64,000 nt of DNA from the NCBI RefSeq assembly GCF_003028855.1, contig NZ_CP028324.1, positions 5,518,001-5,582,000 of the forward strand, given 5' to 3'. Each line of letters begins with the position of its first letter. Position 1 is the first letter of the stretch. The position numbers were made by a program, and so were the translations under genes. The stretch is from Pseudoduganella armeniaca. Its GTDB lineage: Bacteria; Pseudomonadota; Gammaproteobacteria; Burkholderiales; Burkholderiaceae_D. The notes beneath the pieces were generated by a model that saw only the letters and a list, made by a program, of their open reading frames with translations, was not told where the DNA came from and did no database searches. Below are positions 1 through 8,839 of the stretch, piece after piece.

Positions 1-2
1 TC

Positions 3-236
3 AAGAGCGTCCATCACAAGATCACCGAACAGCCGCATGCCGTCGCCGTCGGCCCGGGCTACAGCCATTCGGCGCTCGAATTCGTCTTCGAGGTCACGCC
101 GAAGCAGGGTGACGCGATGCACCTGGTGTCGCGCACGTCGATCCTGTGGCGCTGCACCCCGGCCGGATGGAAGATCTACAAGGAGCACAACTCGGCCCGC
201 CCCACCACGGCCGCGGCCTGGCGCGACGCCAGGTAA
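3..236 (+). CDS. SnoaL/NTF2-like protein, C-terminal part
   Basis: This is the last 77 codons of a gene that begins before the window; the frame is open from the first bases to a TAA. The visible part has the alternating strand pattern of the NTF2/SnoaL fold and ends with RTSILWRCTPAGWKIYKEHN. A Trp-rich strand followed by 'GW+I..EH' is the usual closing strand of SnoaL_3/DUF4440-type proteins. Members of this superfamily are small cone-shaped dimers that act as isomerases, hydratases or ligand binders. The substrate cannot be told from this fragment. It converges on the AraC-type gene to its right with only 45 bp between. The reading frame is secure; the family call is moderately sure. Confidence 0.6.
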   Translation, partial: KSVHHKITEQPHAVAVGPGYSHSALEFVFEVTPKQGDAMHLVSRTSILWRCTPAGWKIYKEHNSARPTTAAAWRDAR

Positions 237-281
237 CGGGGAGCGATGCGGGCCAGTCACCCTGGCCCGGCCGGTTTCCGA

Positions 282-1193
282 TCAGCGGGCTTGTCGCGCG
301 CCGCGCCATACGCTCGGCGCCGTGCCGGTGGATTCCCGGAACACCTGGGCAAAGTGGCTGGGACTCGCATACCCCACGGCGAGGCCGATATCGAGCACGG
401 ACATCGCGGTATCGCTGAGCAGGCGCCGCGCCTCGTCCATGCGCAGCCGCACGAAGTAGCGCGAGGGCGACATGCCGGTGGCCTGCTTGAACACCCGCGA
501 AAAGTGAAAGGTGCTCAGCTCGGCCAGCGCGGCCAGCCGCCCCAGGTCGAACGGTTCGGCCAGCCCGGCGTGCATGGCATCGAGCACGCGGCGCAGGCGG
601 TGCGCCGGCATGCCGCCACGGACCACCGGGCGACCGTCCGTGCTGCATTCATAGTGCGCCACCACGTGGGCCGTGATCGCCTGGGCCATGCCCTGCACGA
701 AGCCTGGCGTGGCGGGCGTGGCGCCCGACAGCGCCGCATGCAAGGCCTGGAACAGCCCGGCCAGCACCGCGTCGCGCTCACCGGACACTTCGCGCAGCGC
801 GAATGCGCCCAGCTCCTTGCCGGTGTGCTCCTTCACCACGCGCGCCAGCAACGGCAGCCCCAGGTAGACGTGCATCACGCAAAACGGTGCGGCACCCGTG
901 CTGCGCCAGCGCATCTCGACGGGCGCCGGCGACGTGGTCAGATAGAAGTCGCCATGGCGCACCGGCACCGCCAGCCAGTCCCCGCCCAGCGGGCGCTCCT
1001 CGACGACCGCCTCGCCGGACACGATCCACACCAGCATCGGCTCGGGCACGGCCGGCACCACCACCGGCTCCTGCACGGGAGCATGCGCGTGGATCTCGAC
1101 ATGGATATCGTCCGGCGCGCGCGCCTTGCGCTCGCGCAGCAGTTCGCCGGGGATGTAGTGCTTCATCGCTTCGACCGAAGCCGTACGTGGCAT
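282..1193 (-). CDS. AraC-family transcriptional regulator
   Basis: A 303-residue regulator. The first two thirds look like an AraC-type cupin sensor domain (residues about 25-180). The last 100 residues carry the two helix-turn-helix motifs: 'DLGRLAALAELSTFHFSRVF' and the signature 'SVLDIGLAVGYASPSHFAQVF', followed by R-x-x-TG-x-x-PS. The family binds DNA as one-component sensors. I chose the ATG at 1193 because AGGAG sits seven bases upstream; a longer reading frame to 1274 has no such site. It is divergent from the DoxX gene at 1382, so the 188-bp gap probably holds both promoters and the operator, and DoxX is its most likely target. The ligand is unknown. Confidence 0.88.
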   Translation of the reverse strand: MPRTASVEAMKHYIPGELLRERKARAPDDIHVEIHAHAPVQEPVVVPAVPEPMLVWIVSGEAVVEERPLGGDWLAVPVRHGDFYLTTSPAPVEMRWRSTGAAPFCVMHVYLGLPLLARVVKEHTGKELGAFALREVSGERDAVLAGLFQALHAALSGATPATPGFVQGMAQAITAHVVAHYECSTDGRPVVRGGMPAHRLRRVLDAMHAGLAEPFDLGRLAALAELSTFHFSRVFKQATGMSPSRYFVRLRMDEARRLLSDTAMSVLDIGLAVGYASPSHFAQVFRESTGTAPSVWRGARQAR

Positions 1194-1381
1194 GCCAGAT
1201 CTCCTGTTGGGTATGAGGCGATGATAAGCGAATACGACGCCACGACATCCATGCTCGAAGTAGATACATCGCATCTATTTATATAGGCTATTCAGATGAG
1301 TCGCGGCGACCTAAGATGGTTTCAACGCTGCAGACAAACCGAGGTATGCAGCAAAACCCAACCACTCTGAAAGGAACCATC

Positions 1382-1816
1382 ATGAATACCTTCTTCTCTA
1401 ACCACGCCGGCTCCGATTCCTTCGTTCCCGCCATCGGCCGCGTGCTGCTCGCCACCATCTTCGTCATCAGCGCGATCGGCAAGATCGCCGCGCCCGAAGC
1501 GACGATCGGCTACATCGAGTCGGTGGGCTTGCCGTTCGCCACGCTGGGCCTCGCGATCGCCATCGCGGTCGAACTGGGCGGTGGCCTGCTGCTGGCCCTG
1601 GGCGTCAAGGCGCGCGCCGTTGCCGCCGTGCTGGCAGCCTTCTCGATCGTGACGGGCCTGGCGTTCCACCACGCCATCGGCGACCAGAACCAGCTGATCC
1701 ACCTGTTGAAGAACTTCGCGATGGCCGGCGGCCTGCTGCAGGTCGTGGCCTTCGGCGCCGGCGCCTTCAGCATCGACCAGCGCCTGGCCCGCCCGGCGGC
1801 CCGCCAGTTCGCTTGA
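1382..1816 (+). CDS. DoxX family membrane protein
   Basis: A 144-residue inner-membrane protein with four predicted membrane segments (roughly residues 17-35, 48-72, 78-100 and 110-130). It matches the DoxX/DoxD family: the first segment has 'GRVLLATIFVISAIGKI', and a 'VELGGGLLLALGVKARAVA' loop follows. Members are linked to quinone or thiosulfate redox, or to oxidative-stress protection, but many are uncharacterised. The start at 1382 is set by AAAGGAAC upstream. The DNA to 1316 is open in the same frame but lacks a good ribosome site. It lies divergent from an AraC regulator and is followed by a hairpin terminator, so it appears to be a single-gene unit, probably under that regulator. Confidence 0.85.
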   Translation: MNTFFSNHAGSDSFVPAIGRVLLATIFVISAIGKIAAPEATIGYIESVGLPFATLGLAIAIAVELGGGLLLALGVKARAVAAVLAAFSIVTGLAFHHAIGDQNQLIHLLKNFAMAGGLLQVVAFGAGAFSIDQRLARPAARQFA

Positions 1817-1832
1817 ATGACCTCTCCAGCAG

Positions 1833-1865
1833 AAGCCGCGCGGTTCTCCGCGCGGCTTTGTCTTT
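1833..1865 (+). terminator. Rho-independent terminator after the DoxX gene
   Basis: A 10-bp G+C stem, AGCCGCGCGG / CCGCGCGGCT, with loop TTCT is followed by a T-rich stretch (TTGTCTTT). It begins 17 bp past the DoxX stop codon. Confidence 0.75.
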
Positions 1866-1979
1866 CGGCACGCTGGTCCGCGCCGCAACTATGCGGGGGT
1901 AATCGGGCAGCCGGACAGTGTGGCGAACGCCCCCGCGGCAGGGACGAACGACGACAGCGCGCTGCTATACTGCCCCGCC

Positions 1980-3071
1980 ATGAACTGGCCCTCCCCTCCC
2001 GCCTGGCTGCGCGCCCTCCTCGTCAATTTCGCCTTGTGGACGGCGCTGTGCGCGCTGGCCGGCATGACGACCTATGGCGATGCCGCCCACGATGGCGACA
2101 CGCGCGGCTATGTGGCGATGACGCTGGGCTGGTGGTACGGCTACCTGGCGATGATGCTGCAAAGCTGGCTGCTGTACCTGCTGTACCGGCGCCGGCCCGG
2201 CTGGCTCGCGACGCCGGCCCGTATCCTGGCCGGCTACACCGCCTACATCACTCTGTGCGCACCCATCGCCCTGCTGGGACTGGCCGTGCGCCGCTGCTTC
2301 AAGTTCGGCATGTCGCCATCACTGTCGAACGCCCTGCACTACTGCGCCAAGATGGACAAGTTCGAATGGTTCGTCGTCTTCGTGCTGCTGACGCTCGCCT
2401 TCGGCACCGTCGTCGCCAGCCTGCTGTGGCGCCAGCGCCGCCGCCAGGCCACCGAACTGGCGCAAGCCAGGCTGGCACTGGAACGCCAGCGCCTGGCCGC
2501 CTTGCGTGGCCAGCTCGAACCGCATTTCATCTTCAATACACTCAGCGCCATCGGCGCAATGGTGCGTACGGACGACAAGCCGGTCGCCCTCGACGGCCTG
2601 GCGCGCCTGGGCGACCTGCTGCACTACGCGCTGACGAACAGCGCGCGCGACTGGATCGACATGGCCGACGAACTGGCGTTCGTGCGCCACTACCTCGATC
2701 TGCAACGGCTGCGCTTCGGCGAGCGGCTGCGGGTACGCATCGAAGGCACGCACCTGCTGGACGACGGCATCGAGTGCCCGCCGATGCTGCTGCAGCCGTT
2801 GGTGGAGAACGCGCTGCGGCACGACCTGGAATGCCATGACGAGGACAGCGACATCGTCGTCACGTTCGCCCGCGCGGGCACCCTGTTGCTGGTGCGGGTC
2901 ACGAATACCGTGCGCGAGCATGCGGCGCCTAAGGCCGGCCTCGGCATCGGCCTGCGCGGCATCCAGGCCCGCCTGCAGCTGGCGTACGGCGGCGCCGCGA
3001 CGCTGGTGACCGCACGCGTGGACAATCGCTTCGCCGCGGAATTGTCGCTGCCATGGAGCGCCGGGCAATGA
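1980..3071 (+). CDS. LytS/YehU-type sensor histidine kinase
   Basis: A 363-residue membrane histidine kinase. Four predicted transmembrane segments occupy the first 155 residues (Trp/Leu-rich, ending at 'FVVFVLLTLAFGTVVASLLW'), then a short coiled linker. The His_kinase domain (PF06580) has the phospho-acceptor motif 'LRGQLEPHFIFNTLSAIGAM'. The C-terminal HATPase domain has an N box ('LQPLVENALRH') and a G box ('AGLGIGLRGIQARL'). There is no separate periplasmic sensor domain, so the signal is probably sensed in or near the membrane. I use the ATG at 1980; a GTG at 1920 is an alternative. The gene overlaps the LytTR response regulator by ATGA, so the two are translationally coupled. Confidence 0.9.
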   Translation: MNWPSPPAWLRALLVNFALWTALCALAGMTTYGDAAHDGDTRGYVAMTLGWWYGYLAMMLQSWLLYLLYRRRPGWLATPARILAGYTAYITLCAPIALLGLAVRRCFKFGMSPSLSNALHYCAKMDKFEWFVVFVLLTLAFGTVVASLLWRQRRRQATELAQARLALERQRLAALRGQLEPHFIFNTLSAIGAMVRTDDKPVALDGLARLGDLLHYALTNSARDWIDMADELAFVRHYLDLQRLRFGERLRVRIEGTHLLDDGIECPPMLLQPLVENALRHDLECHDEDSDIVVTFARAGTLLLVRVTNTVREHAAPKAGLGIGLRGIQARLQLAYGGAATLVTARVDNRFAAELSLPWSAGQ

Positions 3072-3817
3072 GTACGCCGCTGCGGGTATTGATCGTCGAC
3101 GACGAGACGCACGCGCGCGTCAACCTGCGCCTGGCGCTGCAGGCGCTGCCGGGCTGGCAGGTGGCGGGCGAATGCGCCAGCGCGAGCGCGGCGCGCGCCT
3201 TCCTGGCCGAGGCAAGCGCGGACATCGTGCTGCTGGACGTGCAGATGCCGGTCGAAACAGGACTGGACCTGGCGCGGGAATTGAGTTGCCGCGACCAGCC
3301 CCCGCTCGTCATTTTCGTCACGGCCCATCGCGGCCATGCGCTGGACGCGTTCGACGTGCACGCGCTCGACTATCTCGTCAAACCGGTCAACGAAGAACGC
3401 TTGCGCCAGGCGCTGGAGCGCGCCGGCGCCCTGCTGCGGCAACGCGCCGCCTACACGGCCGCGCTGCGCCAGTTCGTCGCACCGGAGCCGGGCTACTGGC
3501 GCGAAGTGACGGTACGCTCCGTCGGCCGCATGGACCGGGTGGCGCTGGCCGACGTGCGCTGGATCGAGACGGCCGGCAACTACGTCGAGCTGCACCTGGC
3601 CGAGCGCACCTTCCTGCACCGCAGCACGCTGGCGGAGCTGGAGCGTTACCTGGACCCCGCCGAGTTCCTGCGCATCCACCGGCGCATCCTGGTGCGGCGT
3701 GCGCTGATCAAGCGTTTGCGGCAGGTGGCCGACGGTGGCTGTGTCATGACACTGGCCGATGGGACGGAGTTGCCGGTTAGCGAGCGGTATGTGGCGGCCG
3801 CCAAGGCCGCGCTGTAA
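3068..3817 (+). CDS. LytTR-family response regulator
   Basis: A 249-residue response regulator. The receiver domain (residues 5-120) has the acidic pair Asp11/Asp12, the phospho-acceptor Asp57 in 'IVLLDVQMP', and the Thr/Ser and Lys switch positions ('VTAH', 'LVKPV'). A C-terminal LytTR DNA-binding domain (about 150-249) is recognisable from 'VRWIETAGNYVELHL' and 'FLRIHRRILVRRALI'. LytTR regulators bind pairs of short direct repeats. The start overlaps the kinase stop (ATGA), so this is a two-component operon with the upstream sensor. No target gene lies directly downstream; the next gene is a tRNA on the opposite strand. Confidence 0.93.
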   Translation: MSTPLRVLIVDDETHARVNLRLALQALPGWQVAGECASASAARAFLAEASADIVLLDVQMPVETGLDLARELSCRDQPPLVIFVTAHRGHALDAFDVHALDYLVKPVNEERLRQALERAGALLRQRAAYTAALRQFVAPEPGYWREVTVRSVGRMDRVALADVRWIETAGNYVELHLAERTFLHRSTLAELERYLDPAEFLRIHRRILVRRALIKRLRQVADGGCVMTLADGTELPVSERYVAAAKAAL

Positions 3818-3871
3818 GTGTCGAGAGGCGTGAAGGCTCGGCTCGTGTATTGCTGCCCCGGAACCAGAACT

Positions 3872-3898
3872 GGGGTCAGACCCGGCGGGTCTGACCCC
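3872..3898. repeat. GGGGTCAGACCC palindrome
   Basis: A perfect 12-bp inverted repeat, GGGGTCAGACCC / GGGTCTGACCCC, with loop GGC. It has no T-run. It is similar in character, but not in sequence, to the longer GGGACAGG hairpins elsewhere in the window, and could be a short REP-like element or a bidirectional transcription stop after the LytTR gene. Confidence 0.6.
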
Positions 3899-3948
3899 GG
3901 CTCTCTGCTGCCAACTTGTTCCAGGTATTGAAAGCTGTCGCCGAATGC

Positions 3949-3975
3949 AAAAAGGGCCACCCGCTTGGGTGGCCC
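3949..3975 (-). terminator. Rho-independent terminator of tRNA-Thr
   Basis: On the minus strand a 9-bp stem, GGGCCACCC / GGGTGGCCC, with loop AAGC is followed by five T. It lies 13 bp past the tRNA CCA end. Confidence 0.85.
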
Positions 3976-3987
3976 TTCTCACTTTTT

Positions 3988-4063
3988 TGGTGCCGCTGAC
4001 CGGAATCGAACTGGTGACCTTCGCATTACGAATGCGCTGCTCTACCGACTGAGCTACAGCGGC
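3988..4063 (-). tRNA. tRNA-Thr (anticodon CGT)
   Basis: Read on the minus strand, this is a 76-nt cloverleaf with encoded CCA. The acceptor stem GCCGCTG pairs with CAGCGGC, then discriminator A and CCA. The D-arm has TAGCTCAGTCGGTAGAGCA. The anticodon stem GCGCA/TGCGA holds the loop TTCGTAA, giving anticodon CGT for ACG codons. The T-arm contains GTTCGATTC. A terminator follows directly. Confidence 0.96.
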
Positions 4064-4219
4064 TAAACCTGGAAACCTGTTTAACCTTGTTTCGTTTCGA
4101 TCAGTGCTGCATCGAAAGAGGCCACATTTTAGCAACTGTTCTTGCGGTTGACTAGGGTCTGATGCGAAATTTTTTCAAATTTCCCACGCCCCGGCGCCAA
4201 CCCGCATGAATCCTCGTGC

Positions 4220-5221
4220 TCAGGCGTGGTGGTAGCCGGTGACCACCGCCACCTCGTCACGCGAGCCCAGGAACACTGGCACGCGCTGGTGCAGCTTCTC
4301 CGGCTGGATGTCGAGGATGCGGTGCTTGCCGTCCGTCGCCATGCCGCCCGCCTGCTCGACGATGAACGCCATCGGGTTCGCTTCGTACATCAGGCGCAGC
4401 TTGCCCGGCTTGCTCGGGTCGCGGATGTCGGCCGGGTACATGAAGATGCCGCCGCGGTTCAGGATGCGGTGCACGTCCGCCACCATCGAGGCGATCCAGC
4501 GCATGTTGAAGTCGGTGCCGCGCGGGCCCGTGCTGCCGGCCAGCAGTTCGTTGATGTAGCGCTGTACCGGCGGGTGCCAGTGGCGCTGGTTCGACATGTT
4601 GATGGCGAATTCCTTGGTTTTCGCCGGGATCTGCATATTGCGCTGCGTGAGCACCCACGACCCCATTTCGCGGTCCAGCGTGAAGCAGTTGACGCCGTTG
4701 CCGGTGGTGAGCACCAGCATCGTCTGCGGGCCGTACACGGCGTAGCCGGCGGCCACCTGCTTGCTGCCCGGCTGCATGAAGTCCTGCTCGGTCGGCGTCG
4801 CCATGCCTTCCGGCGCCTTCAGCACCGAGAAGATGGTGCCGATCGAGACGTTGACGTCGATGTTCGACGAGCCGTCCAGCGGGTCGAACAGCAGCATGTA
4901 TTCGCCCTTCGGATAGCGGTTCGGAATCTGGTGGATCGATTCCATCTCCTCCGACGCCATCGCCGCCAGGTGGCCGCCCCACTCGTTCGCTTCCAGCAGG
5001 ATCTCGTTCGAGATCACGTCCAGCTTCTTCTGCACTTCGCCTTGCACGTTTTCCGATTCCAGCGCGCCCAGCACGTCGCCCAGCGCCCCCTTGCCGACGG
5101 AGTGGCTGATCGTCTTGCAGGCGCGGGCCACCACCTCGATCAGGAGGCGCAGTTCGGCCGGGATCGTGTTGTGCTGGCGTTGTTCCTCAACGAGGTGTTG
5201 AGTGAGGCTGATTCGTTTCAT
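4220..5221 (-). CDS. fbp: Fructose-1,6-bisphosphatase class 1
   Basis: A 333-residue class 1 fructose-1,6-bisphosphatase, the usual length for the family. It hydrolyses fructose 1,6-bisphosphate to fructose 6-phosphate and phosphate, the irreversible step of gluconeogenesis. The metal and phosphate motif 'LLFDPLDGSSNIDVNVSIGT' is complete. Substrate loops such as 'NMSNQRHWHPP' and the C-terminal 'MAFIVEQAGGMATDG' are also present. The start at 5221 has AAGGGA upstream; an in-frame ATG at 5266 would place it inside the preceding hairpin region. It is co-oriented with pepN upstream, but a probable terminator separates the two. Confidence 0.96.
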   Translation of the reverse strand: MKRISLTQHLVEEQRQHNTIPAELRLLIEVVARACKTISHSVGKGALGDVLGALESENVQGEVQKKLDVISNEILLEANEWGGHLAAMASEEMESIHQIPNRYPKGEYMLLFDPLDGSSNIDVNVSIGTIFSVLKAPEGMATPTEQDFMQPGSKQVAAGYAVYGPQTMLVLTTGNGVNCFTLDREMGSWVLTQRNMQIPAKTKEFAINMSNQRHWHPPVQRYINELLAGSTGPRGTDFNMRWIASMVADVHRILNRGGIFMYPADIRDPSKPGKLRLMYEANPMAFIVEQAGGMATDGKHRILDIQPEKLHQRVPVFLGSRDEVAVVTGYHHA

Positions 5222-5243
5222 GAAGTCCCTTGGGTTGGAAAGT

Positions 5244-5284
5244 AAAAACCGTGCGCGCGACGCCACCGGCGGTGGCGCGCGCGT
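5244..5284 (-). terminator. Probable terminator of pepN
   Basis: On the minus strand a long G+C hairpin (CGCGCG.CGCCACC / GGTGGCG.CGCGCG around a short loop) is followed by CGGTTTTTAC. It lies between the pepN stop and the fbp start. Confidence 0.6.
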
Positions 5285-5300
5285 CTATATTCGTGTTGAC

Positions 5301-7934
5301 TCAGTTGGAGAGCGCCTTGCTGACCACTTCCAGCACGTCGTTGGACAGCTTCTGGGCGCCCGCCACCTTTTCCAGCGCGGTGCGCATGTGCGCCTGCAGC
5401 CCCGGGTCATAGCGGCGCCAGCGGTCCATCGTGCGGGCGAAGCGCGCCGCCACTTGCGGGTTCAGGGCATTGAGCTTGATGACGTGCTCGGCCCAGAACT
5501 CGTAGCCGCTGCCGTCCGGCGCATGGAACTGCGCCGGGTTGCCGTTGCAGAAGCTGAACAGCAGGCTGCGCGCGCGGTTCGGCGTCTTCAAGGTGAAGGC
5601 CGGGTGCTGCATCAGCTCGCGCACGCGCGCCACGTCCGTCGTGGGTGCGTTGGCCTGGATGGCGAACCACTTGTCCACCACCAGCGCCTCGTGCTCGAAC
5701 TGTTCGTAGAAGCTGCGCAGCGCCTGTTCGGCATCGGCGCCGCTGTGGATCAGCGCGACCAGCGCGGCGGCGCGGTCCGTCATATTGGTCGCATTCTCGA
5801 ACTGCCGCTGGGCCAGGTCGATGATGTGCACGTCCGGCGCGGCGCACAGGTAGGCCAGCGCCAGGTTCTTCAGGCCGCGCTTGCCGGCCGAGACGGCGTC
5901 CGGGCTGTATGGCCCCGGCGTTTCGTTGGCGGCATACGCGTTCAGCAGCTCCGCGCGCAGCACGGTGGCGATCGTCTTGCGCATGAACTGGCGCGCCGTG
6001 TGGATGGCGCGCGGGTCGACCACGTCCATCTGGTCGGCCACCACCGATTCGGATGGCAGGATCAGGGCCTGCTCACGGAACGCCGCGTCCAGGCCGTCGT
6101 CCAGCAGCAGCGCGCGCTGCGCCGCGATGAAGCCGTAGTCCAGCTCCAGTTCGGCGCCCTGCTGCACGGCAGCGGTGAGCTTCAGCAGGCGCGTCATCGC
6201 CAGGCGCTGGCCCGCTTCCCAGCGGTTGACCGGATCGCTGTCGTGGCGGAACAGGTGCACCAGCTCGTCGTCCGTGTACGGATATTCCAGGATCACGGGC
6301 GCGGAAAAGTCGCGCAGCAGCGAAGGCGTGGGCGCTTCGCGGATGCCCTCGAAGCGGAAGGTCTGCTGTTCTTCCGTCAGCTCCAGCACGACGGTGGTAT
6401 CGCCGTCCTGGTTCAGCGCCAGGTCGAAGCCATCCGCGCCCAGCAGGCCGACGGCGACGGGAATGTGGAACGGCAGCTTGGTCTGCTGGCCGGGCGTCGC
6501 TGGGCAGCGCTGCGCCAGCGTCAACTCGTACACCTGGTTTTCCACGTCATAGCTGGTGCTGGCGGTAACGACCGGCGTGCCGGCCTGGCTGTACCAGCGC
6601 TCGAACTGGTCGAGATTGCGGCCACTGGCCGAAGCCATCGCGGCGCGGAAGTCGTCGCAGGTGACGGCCTGCTCGTCGTGCCGCGCGAAGTACAGGTCCA
6701 TGCCCTTGCGGAAGGCCTCGCGGCCCAGCAGGGTCTGGTACATGCGCACCACCTCGGCGCCCTTCTCGTAGACGGTCACCGTATAAAAATTATTGATCTC
6801 GACGAACGAGTCGGGCCGCACCGGGTGCGCCATCGGCCCGGCATCCTCGGGGAACTGGGCCTGGCGCAAGGTGCGCACCTGGTCGATGCGGGTGACGGCG
6901 CGGCCGCTGGCCGTGCCGATCATGTCGGCCGAGAATTCCTGGTCGCGGAACACCGTCAGGCCTTCCTTCAGCGACAGCTGGAACCAGTCGCGGCAGGTGA
7001 CGCGGTTGCCGGTCCAGTTGTGGAAGTATTCATGGCCAACGACGGCTTCGATGCCGGCATAGTCGACGTCGGTTGCCGTGGCCGGATTGGCCAGCACGAA
7101 CTTGGTGTTGAAGATGTTCAGGCCCTTGTTTTCCATCGCGCCCATATTGAAGTCGCCCACGGCGACGATCATGAAGCGGTCCAGGTCCAGCTCCAGGCCC
7201 CAGCGCTCCTCGTCCCAGCGGATCGAGTTCTTCAGCGACTGCATGGCGTAGTCGGTCTTGTCCAGGTTGCCGTCTTCCACCCACACCTGCAGCAGCACTT
7301 CACGGCCGGACTGCAGCGTGTACGTCTCCTCCTGGCAGACCAGGCGCGCCGCCACCAGCGCGAACAGGTAGGAGGGCTTGCGGAACGGGTCTTCCCACTT
7401 GGCATAGTGGCGCCCGTCCGGCAAGTCGCCCTCCTCGATCAGGTTGCCGTTCGACAGCAGCACGGGGTATTTTTCCTTGTCCGCACGCAGCATCACGGTG
7501 TACTTCGCCATCACGTCGGGCCGGTCCGGGAAGAAAGTAATGCGGCGGAAGCCTTCCGCTTCGCACTGCGTGTAGAAGCTGCCGTTCGAGACGTACAGGC
7601 CGGACAGGGTCGTATTGTCCTGCGGCACACACGTCGTCTCGATTTCCAGCACGGCATTCAGTGGCGCGGCCTTGATGGTCAGCGTGTTCGCCCCCAGTAT
7701 GTATTGACCCGGGTTCAGCTCGGTGCCATTCAGGCGCAGCGCCACAAGTTCGATATCCTCGCCATGCAGGACGATGTCGCGGCTCTTGCTGTCGGGATTG
7801 TGGCGCAAGGTGACGCGATTGGCCACGATGGTGCGAGCGGGATCGAGATCGAAGCCCAACTCCACGGTTTCCACCAGGTAGCTGGGCGGGGTGTAGTCTT
7901 TACGGTAGATCGTCTGCGGGCTGTCGGTTCTCAT
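5301..7934 (-). CDS. pepN: Aminopeptidase N (M1 family)
   Basis: An 877-residue M1 metallo-aminopeptidase, close in length to E. coli PepN. It removes N-terminal residues from peptides in the cytoplasm; no signal peptide is visible. The exopeptidase motif 'NMGAMENKGLN' and the zinc site 'VGHEYFHNWTGNRVTCRDWF' (HEXXH followed 18 residues later by Glu in 'SLKEGLT') are intact. The long C-terminal helical domain typical of the PepN branch is present. The start at 7934 is the only good candidate, although the ribosome site is weak. It is followed by a hairpin and then fbp. Confidence 0.96.
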   Translation of the reverse strand: MRTDSPQTIYRKDYTPPSYLVETVELGFDLDPARTIVANRVTLRHNPDSKSRDIVLHGEDIELVALRLNGTELNPGQYILGANTLTIKAAPLNAVLEIETTCVPQDNTTLSGLYVSNGSFYTQCEAEGFRRITFFPDRPDVMAKYTVMLRADKEKYPVLLSNGNLIEEGDLPDGRHYAKWEDPFRKPSYLFALVAARLVCQEETYTLQSGREVLLQVWVEDGNLDKTDYAMQSLKNSIRWDEERWGLELDLDRFMIVAVGDFNMGAMENKGLNIFNTKFVLANPATATDVDYAGIEAVVGHEYFHNWTGNRVTCRDWFQLSLKEGLTVFRDQEFSADMIGTASGRAVTRIDQVRTLRQAQFPEDAGPMAHPVRPDSFVEINNFYTVTVYEKGAEVVRMYQTLLGREAFRKGMDLYFARHDEQAVTCDDFRAAMASASGRNLDQFERWYSQAGTPVVTASTSYDVENQVYELTLAQRCPATPGQQTKLPFHIPVAVGLLGADGFDLALNQDGDTTVVLELTEEQQTFRFEGIREAPTPSLLRDFSAPVILEYPYTDDELVHLFRHDSDPVNRWEAGQRLAMTRLLKLTAAVQQGAELELDYGFIAAQRALLLDDGLDAAFREQALILPSESVVADQMDVVDPRAIHTARQFMRKTIATVLRAELLNAYAANETPGPYSPDAVSAGKRGLKNLALAYLCAAPDVHIIDLAQRQFENATNMTDRAAALVALIHSGADAEQALRSFYEQFEHEALVVDKWFAIQANAPTTDVARVRELMQHPAFTLKTPNRARSLLFSFCNGNPAQFHAPDGSGYEFWAEHVIKLNALNPQVAARFARTMDRWRRYDPGLQAHMRTALEKVAGAQKLSNDVLEVVSKALSN

Positions 7935-8125
7935 GGGGTCGCCGTAGGAAGGACAAAAGGTTATTTTACCAACACCAGGGGCGGGCGTTGCCCGATTCTT
8001 TTCAGCTTTCCCGGCGTGCGTAACATTCTGTAATAATCGAACGCTGGCAAGGCGGCGGATTTACACTGAATTCCGTAAAAAACCGTTTATTTAAAGCATC
8101 ACAACAGCGTATTTGGGGGAAGATC

Positions 8126-8773
8126 ATGAAATGCTTGGCCATCCTTGCCGCAGCGGGCGCCCTGCTGCTGAGCGGGTGTGCGTCGACGATCCGCAGCGAT
8201 GTCACCGTGTTCCACCAGTGGCCCGCGCAACTGCAGGAAAAATCGTATGTCTTCGGCACGCCGGCGCCGGCCGAGGACACGCTGGAATATCGCAGCTACC
8301 AGGAGTTGGTCGCGGCCCAGCTGGACCGGCTGGGGTTCAGCCGCGCCGGCTCGCCGGGCGCCGCCAAGCTGCGCGTGGACATGTCGTTCTCGACCACCGA
8401 CCGGCCCACGCGCCAGTTGCAGGTGATCGATCCCTACTGGTCGATGTCGCCGTACTGGAGCCCGTACGGCTGGCCGTACCGCGGCTATTACCCTTCGCGC
8501 TACCGCTACCGCTACTTCGGCTTCCGGCCGTATTACGACCCGTGGATGTTCGGCCCGACCGAGTACCGCGAAGTCATCGTGCACAACTACGAGCGCAAGC
8601 TGAACGTGCAGATCGCCGACATGGCCGGCAGCAAGCTGTATGACGTGACGGTGCAGAACACCAGCCGCAAGCAGTCCACGCCGCAGGTGATGCCGCTGCT
8701 GGTGCAGAGCGCGTTCAAGGAGTTCCCGGGCGAGAGCGGCAAGGCCAAGCGGGTCGAATTGGAGTTGCAATAA
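8126..8773 (+). CDS. DUF4136 domain lipoprotein
   Basis: A 215-residue predicted outer-membrane or periplasmic lipoprotein. The signal peptide ends in the lipobox LLSGC with the lipidated Cys at residue 18. The rest fits DUF4136: an early 'QLQEKSYVF' strand, 'YRSYQELVAAQLDRLGF', and a Tyr/Arg/Pro-rich middle segment (about residues 100-145). The near-C-terminal region is rich in beta strands and ends in 'FKEFPGESGKAKRVELELQ'. The function of the family is unknown. GGGGAAGATC precedes the start. It converges on the S41-type gene; the repeat hairpin at 8779-8832 begins five bases past its stop and probably ends both transcripts. Confidence 0.88.
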   Translation: MKCLAILAAAGALLLSGCASTIRSDVTVFHQWPAQLQEKSYVFGTPAPAEDTLEYRSYQELVAAQLDRLGFSRAGSPGAAKLRVDMSFSTTDRPTRQLQVIDPYWSMSPYWSPYGWPYRGYYPSRYRYRYFGFRPYYDPWMFGPTEYREVIVHNYERKLNVQIADMAGSKLYDVTVQNTSRKQSTPQVMPLLVQSAFKEFPGESGKAKRVELELQ

Positions 8774-8778
8774 CCAGC

Positions 8779-8832
8779 GGGGACAGGCACCTATCTCAGG
8801 GCGTTACCGCCCTGAGATAGGTGCCTGTCCCC
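8779..8832. repeat. Long GGGACAGGCACCT hairpin repeat, copy A
   Basis: A perfect 25-bp stem with loop TTAC. The outer half, GGGGACAGGCACCT, and its complement are shared with copies at 18581 and 21424, whereas the inner half differs. The right flank CATGGGTTTT is shared with copy B. It lies between two convergent genes, where it could act as a terminator. Confidence 0.85.
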
Positions 8833-8839
8833 ATGGGTT

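Larger units (their letters stand above)
3818..3987. other. Non-coding gap between the LytTR gene and tRNA-Thr
   Basis: This stretch has no convincing gene. It holds a short palindromic repeat (3872-3898) and the tRNA terminator (3949-3975). Confidence 0.6.

Noticed and set aside
2690..4135. Open frame reading through the tRNA gene and into the two-component genes
   Set aside because: Its start region reads AVAQSVEQRIRNAKVTSSIP, the familiar spurious translation of a tRNA antisense strand, and the rest is antisense to the LytS/LytTR genes.
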